A DNA stretch of 64,000 bases from Symbiodinium natans (Eukaryota; Sar; Dinophyceae; Suessiales; Symbiodiniaceae): NCBI GenBank assembly GCA_905221605.1, contig CAJNDS010000503.1, positions 59,781 through 123,780 on the forward strand. The letters are read 5' to 3'. A model generated the notes under the pieces. The model did not search any database, was not told the origin of the DNA, and saw nothing but the letters and a program-made list of their open reading frames with translations. This document shows positions 19,326 to 28,735 of this stretch, in pieces (position 1 is the first letter of the stretch; each line of letters begins with the position of its first letter). The translations under genes were made by a program, and so were the position numbers.

Positions 19326-19797
19326 ATGCCTTGCAGGTCCCCCTAAACCCGAATCCCTTAAACCCTATAAACCTTAAACCCCAAACCCTTAGACCCCCAA
19401 GTCCTTAAACCCTTAAACGCTTTAACCCTTTAACCCTCAAGCCCTTTTGACCTTCACAACCTCAAACTTAAAGCAAACCTTCAATCCCTAAACCCTAAAC
19501 CCAGAACCCTGAACCCCTAAATCCCTAAACCCTACATCCCTAAACCCTTAACCCCCGAGCCCTCAAACCCTAAATCCCTAAACCCTGAACCCTGAAACCC
19601 TAAATTCCTAAACCCTGAGCCCTGAAATCCAAAGTCCCTAAACCCTGAACCCTGAAACCCAAAATCCCTAAACCCTGAACCCTGAAACCCTAAATCCCTA
19701 AACCCTGAGCCCTGAAACCCTAAATCCCTGACCCCAAAATCTGAACCCTGAAGCCCTAAATCCCTAAGCCCTGAAACCCTGAGCCCTCAAACCCTGT
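19326..19797 (-). repeat. Degenerate telomeric higher-order repeat
   Basis: Units CCCTAAA, CCCTGAA and CCTAAAT recur in a fixed order with a period of about 35 bp (five 7-mers) for at least six periods from about 19500. Confidence 0.7.
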
Positions 19798-19812
19798 TGG
19801 CGGCCCTCGCAG

Positions 19813-19851
19813 GCCCTGCGCGAGTCTGCTGCGCCAGTTTCACCGACCTAG
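19813..19851 (+). CDS. Possible terminal exon
   Basis: Acceptor GGCCCTCGCAG, frame ALRESAAPVSPT, stop TAG 19849-19851. Short. Confidence 0.45.
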   Translation, partial: ALRESAAPVSPT

Positions 19852-19956
19852 GCCTCGGGTTTTGGGCAGTTTTGGGTTTAGGGTTTATGGTTTAGGATTG
19901 AGTTCTGTGAGTTGTCAGGTAGGGTTGTTGGGGTTTGGCTGAAGCCGGCCCCTCAG

Positions 19957-20020
19957 CAAGACAACCAGCCCGCACAGGGAGGTGGTGAGACCATATCAGG
20001 CTGTCGTGGCTAAGGCGTAG
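19957..20020 (+). CDS. Putative terminal exon
   Basis: Acceptor GCCCCTCAG, frame KTTSPHREVVRPYQAVVAKA, stop TAG 20018-20020, then a CCCTAAA array. Function unknown. Confidence 0.55.
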
Positions 20021-20684
20021 AACCCTAAACCCTAAACCCTAAACTCTACACCCTAAACCCTAAACCCCGCAAAACCTGCCCTAGGGACCAGATGAGCCTA
20101 ACAATTGCGGTCACAAACCCTATACTACTATGACTACTATAATTCCTATTGAGGTTTGTGAACCATAAACCCGTTTAGGGTTCATGTGGTGAAGGTCTAA
20201 GTTCGGTCTGAGCCTTAAGACTTGCACAAAGACCAACCCAAACCCACATGGATTCTGGATTGCCCAGATGGTCCGTTTGGAATTCTACACCCTAAACCCT
20301 AAACCAGAAGCCATACTAAATACGTTTAGGGCTGCAGAGTTTAGGGTTTAGGGTTCAGGGTTTGGGGTTTAGGCTATGAGTCGAGTTCGAAGGGCCAAGT
20401 CCTGAAAGGCTTGACAGGCTGAGTTCATTGGATTTTGTAGAGTTTAGGGTCACCCGATGTTTAAGGGTTCAGTTTTTTTTTTTTTTTTGGGGGGGGGGTA
20501 GGGTTTAGGGACTCAAGGGGGGGGGGGGGGTTTCGCATCATAATGCGAAGCCTTGGCCTTGAGGACAGGCTACCCAAAAAGAGTCTGATTCAGAGAATAT
20601 AGGGTATATTGGGTTTAGGGTTTAGGGCTTAGGGCTTAGGGCTTGCCGCTTAGGGCTTAGGATAGGGCCCACTTTCGTTGCCAG

Positions 20685-21359
20685 GAAACCGCCGACGATG
20701 CAAGTTTGCCCGAGCCAAGGAAGCAGCAAGCAGAGACCCATCACCCCACCTTGCCCGCCATGCCAGCCATGGCGCAGTGTGACCTGGAGGTCCCAGTCCC
20801 CGCTGTCTACAGAGGCAGAGACTCCAAAACCCCTTTTGTTAAGGCATATCCCTCAAATTATATAGTAGGATCCCTAATATGATTGAAGGGTATCCTCCTT
20901 ATCCCTCAAACCATAGCAGGATCCCTAATATGCTTGAAGGGTATCTTCCTTAACTACGGGGCTTTTGGAGTCTCTGGAGAGGCCTCATCATCGGCAAGGG
21001 TGGCGAGACCCTGAAGCAGCTGCAAGGCAACTTCCGCGTCGGGATCTACGTCCCGAAGGGCGACCACCAAGCGGCCGCACCTTGGCGTTCTTCTGGCTGG
21101 CTCTTAGGACTTTACCTTTTTTTGGTTTCTTTGTAGAGGAGCCGAAAAGCTAAACTCTTAGGAGGAGTTTCAGAAGTCAGTCAAGGTACACGTGAAAGGC
21201 CCAAAGAGTCGGTGCCAGGAGTGCGCGCAAGAGATACAGGCCATCATCGGGCGCAAGGCCCGTGCTCCAGCGCAGGCGAAGCCGAAGGCCAAGAAGGCCG
21301 CGGGTCGCAAAGACCTGCCGCACCCTGCCCGGTGCCCGAAGCCAGGCCTGCACTTTTGA
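20685..21359 (+). CDS. KH-domain RNA-binding protein, C-terminal exons
   Basis: Three exons are visible. Exon a (20685-20814) follows TTTCGTTGCCAG and ends in the first KH strand, LEVPVPAVYRG. Exon b (20982 to about 21075) carries the GxxG loop, LIIGKGGETLKQLQGNFRVG and IYVPKGD. Exon c (about 21173-21359) gives VKVHVKGPKSRCQECAQEIQ, IIG, then a Lys/Ala/Pro-rich tail and stop TGA 21357-21359. Together this is one full KH fold, normally binding single-stranded RNA or DNA. Intron 1 is a family A foldback element flanked by AGAGGC direct repeats; a GC-AG splice restores the reading frame exactly. Intron 2 holds family Q. The exact intron 2 borders and the 5' end of the gene are unresolved; telomere-like DNA lies in the intron upstream of exon a. 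Confidence 0.75.
20817..20977. mobile_element. Family A introner inside the KH gene
   Basis: Left terminus AGAGACTCCAAAACCCCTT, right terminus GGGGCTTTTGGAGTCTCT, interior motif AGGATCCCTAATATG twice. Flanked by AGAGGC at 20811-20816 and 20978-20983, a target-site duplication. Splicing AGAG|GC...AG|GC removes the element plus one copy of the duplication. Confidence 0.85.
21081..21172 (+). mobile_element. Family Q intronic repeat, copy 1
   Basis: Shares TTCTTCTGGCTGGCTCTTAG, a T-rich middle ending TTTGTAGA, and CTCTTAGGAGG with 28196-28290. Both copies end at an exon acceptor on the plus strand. The likely 3' end here is GTTTCAG. Confidence 0.7.
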
Positions 21360-21506
21360 GTACACGCGTCACTATAACTCGGTTATATTCACAAGAGCCC
21401 CTAAACCCCCTAAACCTAATAAATATCAAATGATAACTTCTAGAGGCTTTCCAAGAAAGCCCTAAACCCCAAACCCTAAATCCTAAACCCTCAACCCTAT
21501 TCGGAG

Positions 21507-21580
21507 ACAAGTTGAGGAAGTGCCTCAAGGAGATAAACTCCGTTCGCAGCGCCCTGGAACACCTCCAGTCCCCGATGCAT
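21507..21580 (+). CDS. Possible internal exon
   Basis: Frame KLRKCLKEINSVRSALEHLQ with donor CAT|GTGACT. Amphipathic and helical. CCCTAAA-like DNA upstream, TTTAGGG array downstream. Acceptor weak (TTCGGAG). Confidence 0.5.
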
Positions 21581-21862
21581 GTGACTTGGATGCTCTTTGT
21601 GGGGTTTAGGGTTTAGGGTTTAGGGTTTAGGGTTTAGGGTTTAGGGTTTGGTAAGGCCGAAGGACAGTCCACTTGCTCTACTTTGGGGTTTGGGAGTTAG
21701 CTGTAAGAGTGAGCCCGTCGCCTTAAGTATCGCATAAGAACCCAACATCACCGTTCCTAGAAAAAGAGTCCCTTTTCTTTTCGGCTTAAGCGTTTGCTAA
21801 CTGGTCCTTCGTATCCAGGCTCTTTCTTTCATAAAGGAATCCCCCTCCTCCGCCACCCCCCG

Positions 21863-21905
<43 letters not shown>
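21863..21905. repeat. 43-nt poly-C run
   Basis: The longest homopolymer in the window. Long Gly or Pro frames across it are artefacts of the run. Length may be unreliable in an assembly. Confidence 0.9.
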
Positions 21906-21907
<2 letters not shown>

Positions 21908-22182
21908 GCCCACACACAAACAAACAACACAAGTTGTATCTTTAACTTCCAGAACCGCCCAAATCCCAAAGCACTTCGAAGCAGCAAAATGGGAGCATAT
22001 GGTAGTTGAGTTGATAAAAAATCGAAGCAACCGCGTGTTCCCCTTATATAAGCCCATAGGAACCCTAAGCCCATAGGAGCCCTAAGCAGTTTCGCAATAA
22101 GCACCTTTAGATCAAGCCCCATATGCACCCTTGAGAACCTCTTGGCTTTCGGGTTTTGAAGGTTTTTATGGCCTTAGGGGTT

Positions 22183-22266
22183 TAGGGTTTAGGGGTTTAG
22201 GGTTTAGGGTTTAGGGTTTAGGGTTTAGGGTTTAGGGTTTAGGGTTTAGGGTTTAGGGTTTAGGGT
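22183..22266 (+). repeat. Internal telomeric array, TTTAGGG
   Basis: About twelve units, followed to 22440 by degenerate TTTTAGGG-like DNA without coding sign. Confidence 0.9.
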
Positions 22267-22447
22267 TAGGGCTTCGGGTTCAGAGCTTATGGACCCTCGA
22301 GGACCTCTTGGCTTCGGGGTTTTTTAGAGTTTTTGGGTTTTGGGGATTTTGGGGGGTTTGGAGTTTTTAGGGTTTTGAGATTTTAGGGTTTTTAGGGTTC
22401 TTAGGTTTTTAGGGTGTTAGGGTTGTTTTCGGGTTTTAGGGTTTTAG

Positions 22448-22622
22448 GTACAAGCTCGGGCTCGCGACCCAGGTGAATCTGGTGGCGGACTCCTGCTTGG
22501 AGGTGTCTGTCCGGGGAGACTTCCGAACGCACCGCAAGACTGTCGAAGCAGCAGCAAGCTCACGCAGAGCGCAACACAGAGATTGCATCCCAACCTTAAA
22601 GTACGTTCCGGGCACCATGTAA
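22448..22622 (+). CDS. Putative terminal exon
   Basis: Begins at TTTTAG|G of a degenerate TTTTAGGG tract. Frame YKLGLATQVNLVADSCLEVS then VRGDFRTHRKTVEAA and a last segment ending LKYVPGTM, stop TAA 22620-22622. Family C DNA starts right after the stop. No family recognised. Confidence 0.62.
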
Positions 22623-22637
22623 ATCCCAAATCAACAA

Positions 22638-22757
22638 GGGGTTTCCGAAAGTAGGGGATCCTAATTTAGACCCCCAAATAGTAGGATCTCCCCCCCCCCC
22701 CCCCCCCCCCCCCAGAATAAGGATTCCAATAAGGCACCCCTAATTTCGTAAACCCCC
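22638..22757. mobile_element. Foldback element family C with 25-nt poly-C
   Basis: TTTCCGAAAGTAGGGGATCC at the left, GGCACCCCTAATTTCGTAAACC at the right (inverted), with CCCCCAAATAGTAGGATC and a poly-C run inside. Confidence 0.7.
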
Positions 22758-23110
22758 CACAACGCACCCAGCTTGGGCTACGAAACAGGACAGCTTCAAT
22801 AGTTCAAATGGACCCAGTCCAAAGAACATCAAGACTACCCAGGATGCTTTCAGTTCCCGCATGGCTCTAACCAATTGGAATCCCAATTTTTGCAGAGAGC
22901 CCATACAAATCAGCACTTGCTGGAGAACCACAAGCTTGTTTGAAGATGAATCAAGCATTTCGAATATTGTCCATGGTCAGCATTTGATATGAAGAGGCCA
23001 ATTTGCGAGGGCCACCAGTCTTCAAACAAAAGCTTTCCCAGGTTGAAGTAAGCCGACATCATGAGTTGCCAGCAAGTCACAAGTGGCTCATGAATCCCAT
23101 CTCGGATACC
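22758..23110. other. Unique stretch, coding strand unclear
   Basis: Non-telomeric DNA. Minus-strand frames of about 70 residues (for example LGPFELLKLSCFVAQAG) overlap each other and neither gives a clear exon. An acceptor-like CCCAATTTTTGCAG lies on the plus strand at 22894. I assign no product. Confidence 0.4.
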
Positions 23111-23210
23111 CAAGCCTGGGGACTTGTAGCGCCCAGAGAGTCCGTTTGTAGTACTATGGACTATGGACTTGGGTACCCAGAAACCCTATTTAGTAAACCC
23201 TAAACCCGAA

Positions 23211-23357
23211 ACCCGAAACCCCAAACCCTAACCTCTACTTTGGGAGCCTACTGTAGTAGGGTGGGTGTCGAATGGGGGTCTGTAGAGACCTCAGGCTGCA
23301 GGATGTTTAGCTTTTGGGTTCGGAGGGTCCCTTCAACCCTAAACCCTAAACCCTAAA
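23211..23357. repeat. Left arm of a 147-bp inverted repeat
   Basis: Matches the reverse complement of 23542-23687 essentially base for base, including a unique core (CTACTTTGGGAGCCTACTG) and telomeric ends. The spacer holds the exon at 23384. Confidence 0.9.
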
Positions 23358-23383
23358 CCAGAAATGCTTCCTCCGGGTTGCAG

Positions 23384-23489
23384 GGCGTGGATGACAGCCT
23401 GCTGACGGGACGCCTGGGCTTCGCTGGGCTTCAGAAGTGCCTCCAGACGCCAGGATATCGGGCCTTCCATGAGGAGCCCTGCAGAAAGG
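23384..23489 (+). CDS. Putative internal exon inside an inverted repeat
   Basis: Acceptor CCTCCGGGTTGCAG, frame VDDSLLTGRLGFAGLQKCLQ then TPGYRAFHEEPCRK, donor AAGG|GTTCAGGG. One of the best exon candidates. Flanking 147-bp inverted repeats would bring its ends together in the transcript. No family recognised. Confidence 0.66.
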
Positions 23490-23541
23490 GTTCAGGGCTT
23501 AGTCTTTAGGGTTTAGGGTTTAGGGCTAGGGTTTAGGGTCT

Positions 23542-23687
23542 AGGGTTTAGGGTTTAGGGTTGAAGGGACCCTCCGAACCCAAAAGCTAAACATCCTGCAG
23601 CCTGAGGTCTCTACAGACCCCCATTCGACACCCACCCTACTACAGTAGGCTCCCAAAGTAGAGGTTAGGGTTTGGGGTTTCGGGTTT
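23542..23687. repeat. Right arm of a 147-bp inverted repeat
   Basis: Reverse complement of 23211-23357. Near identity implies a recent duplication or conversion between arms. Confidence 0.9.
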
Positions 23688-24482
23688 AGGGTTTGGGGTT
23701 TGGGGTTTAGGGTTCAGGGGCCACTTGGCGCTTGTGGTAAACTCCCAACAGTTGGAACATCATTGTCCTCATCCCCCAACAGGCTTGCCTAAAGGGAATC
23801 CTAGCACGAATCGTCCTTAAACCATGTTCCAACTTTATGCAGCGCTGCATGCTGCACCGTGGAGGGTCTACATGGTTCTTCGCAATACCTCCGTTCCCCC
23901 AACAAGTATGGGGTTTTAAGGCGTTTCGGGCTACGTAGGTTTAACGCAGGTTAAGCAGCAAGAGTCATAGCAACACACATGCAGAAGCATGATTGATCTG
24001 AGTGTAGTTTCATAGGCCCTTAATGTGGTCCCTAACCTCCCCTAAGGGTTCTGATGTATCGGCCTTTAATTTGTGTAGGGTACATAAGGGGATATAAGGG
24101 TCCCCTTTCAAGGGCCCCTGCTGAGGGACCATGTAGATACCCTAGGACTCCAGTTCTTTCCCTAAACCCTAAAACCCTAACCCTACGCCGTAAACCCAAG
24201 AGGCCCATATAGGGACCATGTAACTACCCTAAGAATCTGGTTCAAGTCCCCCTCCCCCCCCCCCCCCCGAAACCCTAGATTTAAGAGCCTCCGGCTCAAG
24301 CCGCCGATTTCGCAGGAGAACAAATTTAGGGTTTTGGATGGGGTTTAGGGGGGGGGGGGGGGGGGTGGGGGTGGGGCCCCCCCAGGGTCGGCGGACCCGA
24401 AGCCCTAAACCCTCAACCCTATAGTCCCCTAAACCCTAAACCCTAAACCCTAAACCCCAAACCCTAAACCCTAAACCCTAAG

Positions 24483-24576
24483 AATTGAAACAGGAGCTGG
24501 GGTTCAACTCGGAGGCTCTTCTCGCCGTGTTGGACACACTGCTGCGCCTGCAGGAGGGAGATTGCACTTCTACAGG
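24483..24576 (+). CDS. Putative internal exon, helical
   Basis: Starts at CCCTAAG|AA. Frame LKQELGFNSEALLAVLDTLL then RLQEGDC, donor CAGG|GTTTAAGG. Helical and charged. Function unknown. Confidence 0.58.
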
Positions 24577-25053
24577 GTTTAAGGAAAACGGGGGTTGTTT
24601 AGGGTTTAGGGTTTGGGGTTCAGGGTTTTGGGTTTGGGGTTTCGGGTTTAGGGTTTCGAGGGTTTGGAGTTTCAAGGGTTTAAAAGGGTTTAGGGTTTAG
24701 TGTTTACGGTTTGAAGGGTTGCTCTTGTTTGGTTGTCTGACTGCCCTGCCGGTTCATGGGGTTAGCGTCAGGGGCTTGCGGGAATCGAGATCCTGACAGA
24801 GAAGCATTGATTCTTGATCGTCTTTGACTGGATGTTCAAGCTAGTGCTTAGTTTTGTTTTTCACGGCCGGCGTCGTTATGAGGAGCTGTTTTTTCTAGGT
24901 TCTGGGTTTTAGAGCTCAGGGCTCAGGGTGTCGGAGTGTCGTGTTCAAGGCATGGGATTCAGTTTTGTTTTCCTCTCTGTTTCGGAGAGCAGGGCTTATG
25001 CTATTAAAAAAACCCTAAACCCTAAATCCCAGACCCTACACCCTAAACCCCAG

Positions 25054-25130
25054 GAGGAATTGCAGAGCATCTCGCCGGACAGAGACTGGCTGCAGGTGGA
25101 GTCACGCTTGGTGGCGGTTCGGGCTGCGCT
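25054..25130 (+). CDS. Putative internal exon with GTGAGA donor
   Basis: A CCCTAAA array ending CCCCAG gives the acceptor. Frame EELQSISPDRDWLQVESRLV, donor GTGAGA. Could continue the exon at 24483; both are Glu/Leu-rich. Confidence 0.64.
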
Positions 25131-25817
25131 GTGAGATTAGGGTCAGGTAGGGTTTAGGATTCTTTAAACCAGGAGTTTTAAGCCTAGAATCCAATAGCCT
25201 AAACACCTTGACATTAAACCTAAGCAGCCTTTCTTACCCCTATAAGGCCCCAACCCGAAAACCTCACTCCAACACCTAACTACCCCATACCTGATCCGAA
25301 AGCCTCGCAAAAATCACACTAGCGCATTGGTTATTAGGCTTTAGGGTACCTTTTTTAAGCTTACTACGCGCTACCCAACCCCCCGCCCCAAATCTGAACT
25401 CCTGACCCACGGAAGCCGATAAGCCCTTAGCCCCAAAGCCAAGAAACCTGGTAAAGACCTTATACCCCGTAACCCTGAACCCCCGCTCCATCCCTGAAAT
25501 CCTAGAGGCCTAAAGCCTCAAAACAAAACTCTAGAGGCCTAAAGCCATAAACATCTTAAACCCTGAACCCCCACCGAAACCCCAAAGGCCTCACGCCTCG
25601 AACGTGAAGAACAAAAGCTCTCAAGCACAAAAGCCTACGCCCAAAGGTCAAATCCTAAAGCCTAAGCGTGATGCCAACACCCTCAACCTAAACCCTAGTT
25701 CCCCTAGACCCTCAACCTTAAGCCTCAAACCCTAAACCCTACACCCTAAACCCTAAACCCTAAACCCTAAACCCTAAACCCTAAAGCGCTTAACCCCTAA
25801 GCCTGAAACCTCCTAAG

Positions 25818-25889
25818 GTGGAGTGGGACGACAAAGCCGTGGCGGGCCCGAGCATCCCGATTACCACTGCTCCCGAGTTGGTGGCGTGG
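25818..25889 (+). CDS. Putative internal exon
   Basis: Acceptor CTCCTAAG, frame VEWDDKAVAGPSIPITTAPE then LVAW, donor TGG|GTTTGGGG leading into a telomere-like array. The preceding 25140-25817 is degenerate CCCTAAA-like DNA with no exon seen. Confidence 0.63.
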
Positions 25890-26247
25890 GTTTGGGGCTA
25901 GGTTCAGGGTTTAGGGTTCAGGGTTCAGGGTTCAGGGTTTAGGGTTTAGGGTTCAGGGTTTAGGGTTTAGGGTTCAGGGTTCAGGGTTTAGGGTTTAGGG
26001 TTAGGGCTTGGGTCTGGACATTCGCCGTTTCTGAAGGGGACAAACACCCGAACGCCCAAGCGAGCAAGCGAGTGCGCCCTTCCTTTAGGTGATCCAAGCC
26101 CGAATTCACATCCCCCCCCCCCCCCAGTTTTTTGAAGCTTTGGCCGCCCCAAACCCTGAACCCGAAACCCTAAACCCTAAACCCTTGGCCCTAAACCCTT
26201 GGCCCTTAAACCTTAAACCCTAAACCCCCCCTAAACCCTTGGAAAAG

Positions 26248-26310
26248 GTGGACATGATGGAGCGCTGCCGCATCTGGGCTGCCCCAGCTGTAGCTGCGGG
26301 GCAGGGGTTG
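26248..26310 (+). CDS. Putative internal exon
   Basis: Exactly 63 nt (21 codons): VDMMERCRIWAAPAVAAGQG plus L. Acceptor GGAAAAG, donor GTGTTTAGGG. CCCTAAA upstream, TTTAGGG downstream. Confidence 0.62.
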
Positions 26311-26311
26311 G

Positions 26312-26413
26312 TGTTTAGGGTTTAGGGTTTAGGGTTTAGGGTTTAGGGTTTAGGGTTTAGGGTTTAGGGTTTAGGGTTTAGGGGTTAGGGTTAGGGTTTA
26401 GGGTTTAGGGTTT
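26312..26413 (+). repeat. Internal telomeric array, TTTAGGG
   Basis: About fourteen units with two TTAGGG slips. 26420-27150 is degenerate telomeric DNA; a canonical GTAAGT donor at 26692 hints at an unrecognised short exon before it. Confidence 0.9.
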
Positions 26414-27157
26414 ATAGGGTATAGGGTTCTAAACCTAGACCCTAGACGCTACAAGGGGTTTGGGGCTGCGAGTTTGGAAGTTGGGGCCCAGGGTACCTCT
26501 GGGGTTTCATTGAGTGCTTAGGGTTTAGGGTTTGGGGTTTAGGGTTTAGGGTTTAGGGTTTAGGGTTTAGGGGGTGCCTGTACCACCTAAACTAAGCTCT
26601 GAAACCTGAAACCTAGAAAGCGGAATTAGGGTTTAGGGCTTCGGGTAGACCACCCTAAATCTTAAACCCTAAACCACTCAAAGCAAGACCCAGGTAAGTG
26701 GGGAGAGGGATGGGTCGTCGGTGTACTGCTTCAAGGGTTGAAGGTTCGGGGTCTAGTCCTCAGTTCCGGATAGCCCGTAAGCCCTAACCCCGAAACCCAA
26801 ACTCCAAAACCCTTAAATCCTAAACCCTAGTTAGGGTTCAAATATACCCTAAACCCTAAACCCCAAACATGCCTTATGTGGGGCTCTTCTCCAGCGTTTC
26901 GGGTTTTAGGGTTTAGGGCTTATAGGGTTTTCGGGTTTGGGGTGTAGCGTTTAAGGTGCGGTATTTAGGGTGCAGGGTTTAGTATTCTCATTCTGGTTTT
27001 GGGTGAGTGAGAATAAATATCATCCTTTTTGGGCAACTCGTTATACAACATAATCTATACGTTCTATAGGAACGGCGCTAGCGCCCAAGTGGGCACAGAG
27101 TTGCCCACCCGTCCCCTGAACCACACGTACAATTTGGGCATTCAGAACTAAACCCAG

Positions 27158-27233
27158 GCTTGACGAGGAAGCCACCTTTGGCGAAGATCCCAGTGCTTCC
27201 AGCGCCCCTTCCACGTGTGGATGCCAGGCAGGG
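27158..27233 (+). CDS. Putative internal exon
   Basis: Frame LDEEATFGEDPSASSAPSTC from acceptor AACCCAG to donor GTTACG. A second frame (KPPLAKIPVLPAPLPRVD) is also open. Function unknown. Confidence 0.5.
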
Positions 27234-27465
27234 GTTACGGTTTAGGTAGGGCTTAGGGGCTTAGGGCTTGCTATCATAGTCTGGAGTTTAAGAGGTAGAG
27301 TTTAGGGTTTGTCTTGCTGATGGTTTAGCAGGTAGGGGTTCTATCTAATTAGTTGGGGGTGTAGGAGGCAGGGTTTTTCGGGGCATTGCACGGTCGAGCT
27401 TTCTGTGGTTGGGGTCTCAGGCTGCTGCTGCTGAGGGTCTCCCATCGGTTAGGGTTTGGGGTTTA

Positions 27466-27531
27466 GGGTTTAGGGTTTAGGGTTTAGGGTTTAGGGTTTA
27501 GGGTTTAGGGTTTAGGGTTTAGGGTTTAGGG
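27466..27531 (+). repeat. Internal telomeric array, TTTAGGG
   Basis: Nine to ten perfect units. A further array lies at 27712-27785. Confidence 0.9.
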
Positions 27532-27602
27532 TCTCCGTGATTGGATGGCCCTTGGGGGTTAGGGTTAATGTTGTTTTTCTATTTTCCGTCCGTATGTTGA
27601 AG

Positions 27603-27643
27603 AGGAGCTGACGAAGGAACAGAATATGGTTCAAAGGGCTTAA
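27603..27643 (+). CDS. Possible terminal exon
   Basis: After TATGTTGAAG the frame reads EELTKEQNMVQRA and ends at TAA 27641-27643. Short but typical of a charged C-terminus. Confidence 0.45.
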
Positions 27644-27987
27644 CAGGCCAACCTAGCCGACGACGACCCTAAACCCAAAGCCCCAAACCCTGTTTGCTGG
27701 CAGAGATTGAGTTTAGGGTTTAGGGTTTAGGGTTTCGGGTTTAGGGTTTAGGGTTTAGGGTTTAGGGTTTAGGGTTTTAGGGTTTTAGGGTTTTAGAGTT
27801 CTTAAGGGCGGGGGGGGGGGGGGGGGGGGTTTAGGAGGGTATGTAACCCAAGGTTCCCCCACTACTCCCTAAGCGTCCCTAAGCTTCCGTAAGGTTCCCC
27901 CGGTACCCACCCCCATGAACCCTACCTAAACCCTAAACCCTGAACCCTAAACCCTAAAACCCTAAAAGAACCGTATAACCCTTGCAG

Positions 27988-28101
27988 GCAGAGGAAGAAG
28001 AATCATGCCAAGGGCAGCCACCAGCACCCTGGCCATTTTATGAGTGCCCGGCTTCCGCCAGTTGCCTTTTTGAGGTCTACAGAGGAGTGGGATCAGCGAG
28101 G
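27988..28101 (+). CDS. Putative internal exon
   Basis: Acceptor AACCCTTGCAG, frame CQGQPPAPWPFYECPASASC then LFEVYRGVGSAR, donor GCGAGG|GTTTAGGG. It ends in phase 0, matching the next exon at 28288. Function unknown. Confidence 0.62.
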
Positions 28102-28195
28102 GTTTAGGGTTTAGGGTTTGGGGTTTAGGGTTTATTTAGGGTTTAGGGGTTCAGAGCTTAGAGTTTCTGTTCAGGTCGTGGAAGGGACACGGTGT

Positions 28196-28290
28196 TGGCT
28201 TGGCTTTCTTCTGGCTGGCTCTTAGGACTTCAACCTGTTGGGTTTTTGTAGAAACTACAACAAGGAGCCTAAAAGTTAAACGTTTAGGAG
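28196..28290 (+). mobile_element. Family Q intronic repeat, copy 2
   Basis: Same order of motifs as 21081-21172: TTCTTCTGGCTGGCTCTTAG, GGGTTTTTGTAGA, GGAGCCTAAAAG, GTTTAGGAGG. It ends at the acceptor of the exon at 28288. Confidence 0.7.
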
Positions 28291-28440
28291 GCGTCGTCAG
28301 CCAAGTTGGGGATATACTGCAAAGCCCTCCCCCTTCCTGCTACGGGCCTCGTTCACATGTCTTCAGCTCGGCTGCGCGCAGGAAGCGGAATTGAATCATC
28401 TAACCCGTGGATCCCAGTTGACCCCAATATTCCCTATTGA
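28288..28440 (+). CDS. Putative terminal exon
   Basis: Acceptor ACGTTTAG, frame KLGIYCKALPLPATGLVHMS then RLRAGSGIESSNPWIPVD, stop TGA 28438-28440. Phase 0 fits the exon at 27988, so the two probably form the 3' end of one gene. A second open frame with stop TGA 28392-28394 is the alternative. Confidence 0.55.
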   Translation, partial: EASSAKLGIYCKALPLPATGLVHMSSARLRAGSGIESSNPWIPVDPNIPY

Positions 28441-28735
28441 AACCCTAAACCCTACATTCCCCGCAATTCACAAGCCCTAAACCCCTAAACTTGATGTTCC
28501 ACACTATACAACAGAAGATATTGCAATATTATACCATCTCGCTAGATTACTATAATACAATACTACTATGTTACTAATTTCTATATTACCACATGTTTAT
28601 ATTATGATATCATATTTCTATATCACTATGATGTTTTTACTACATATCTATATTCCTATTTTACTCTACTACTGTATTCCTCTACCACTCTACTACTCCC
28701 TTACGTATCTTCTGCGGATGCCCGTGAGCCCCCAG

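Noticed and set aside
21797-22128. Poly-Gly and poly-Pro frames around 21863
   Set aside because: Produced by the poly-C run, with no exon-like sequence on either side.
23211-23687. Inverted repeat as a terminal-repeat transposon carrying a gene
   Set aside because: No transposase, no target duplication outside the arms, and the spacer reads as an ordinary exon; kept as an inverted duplication.
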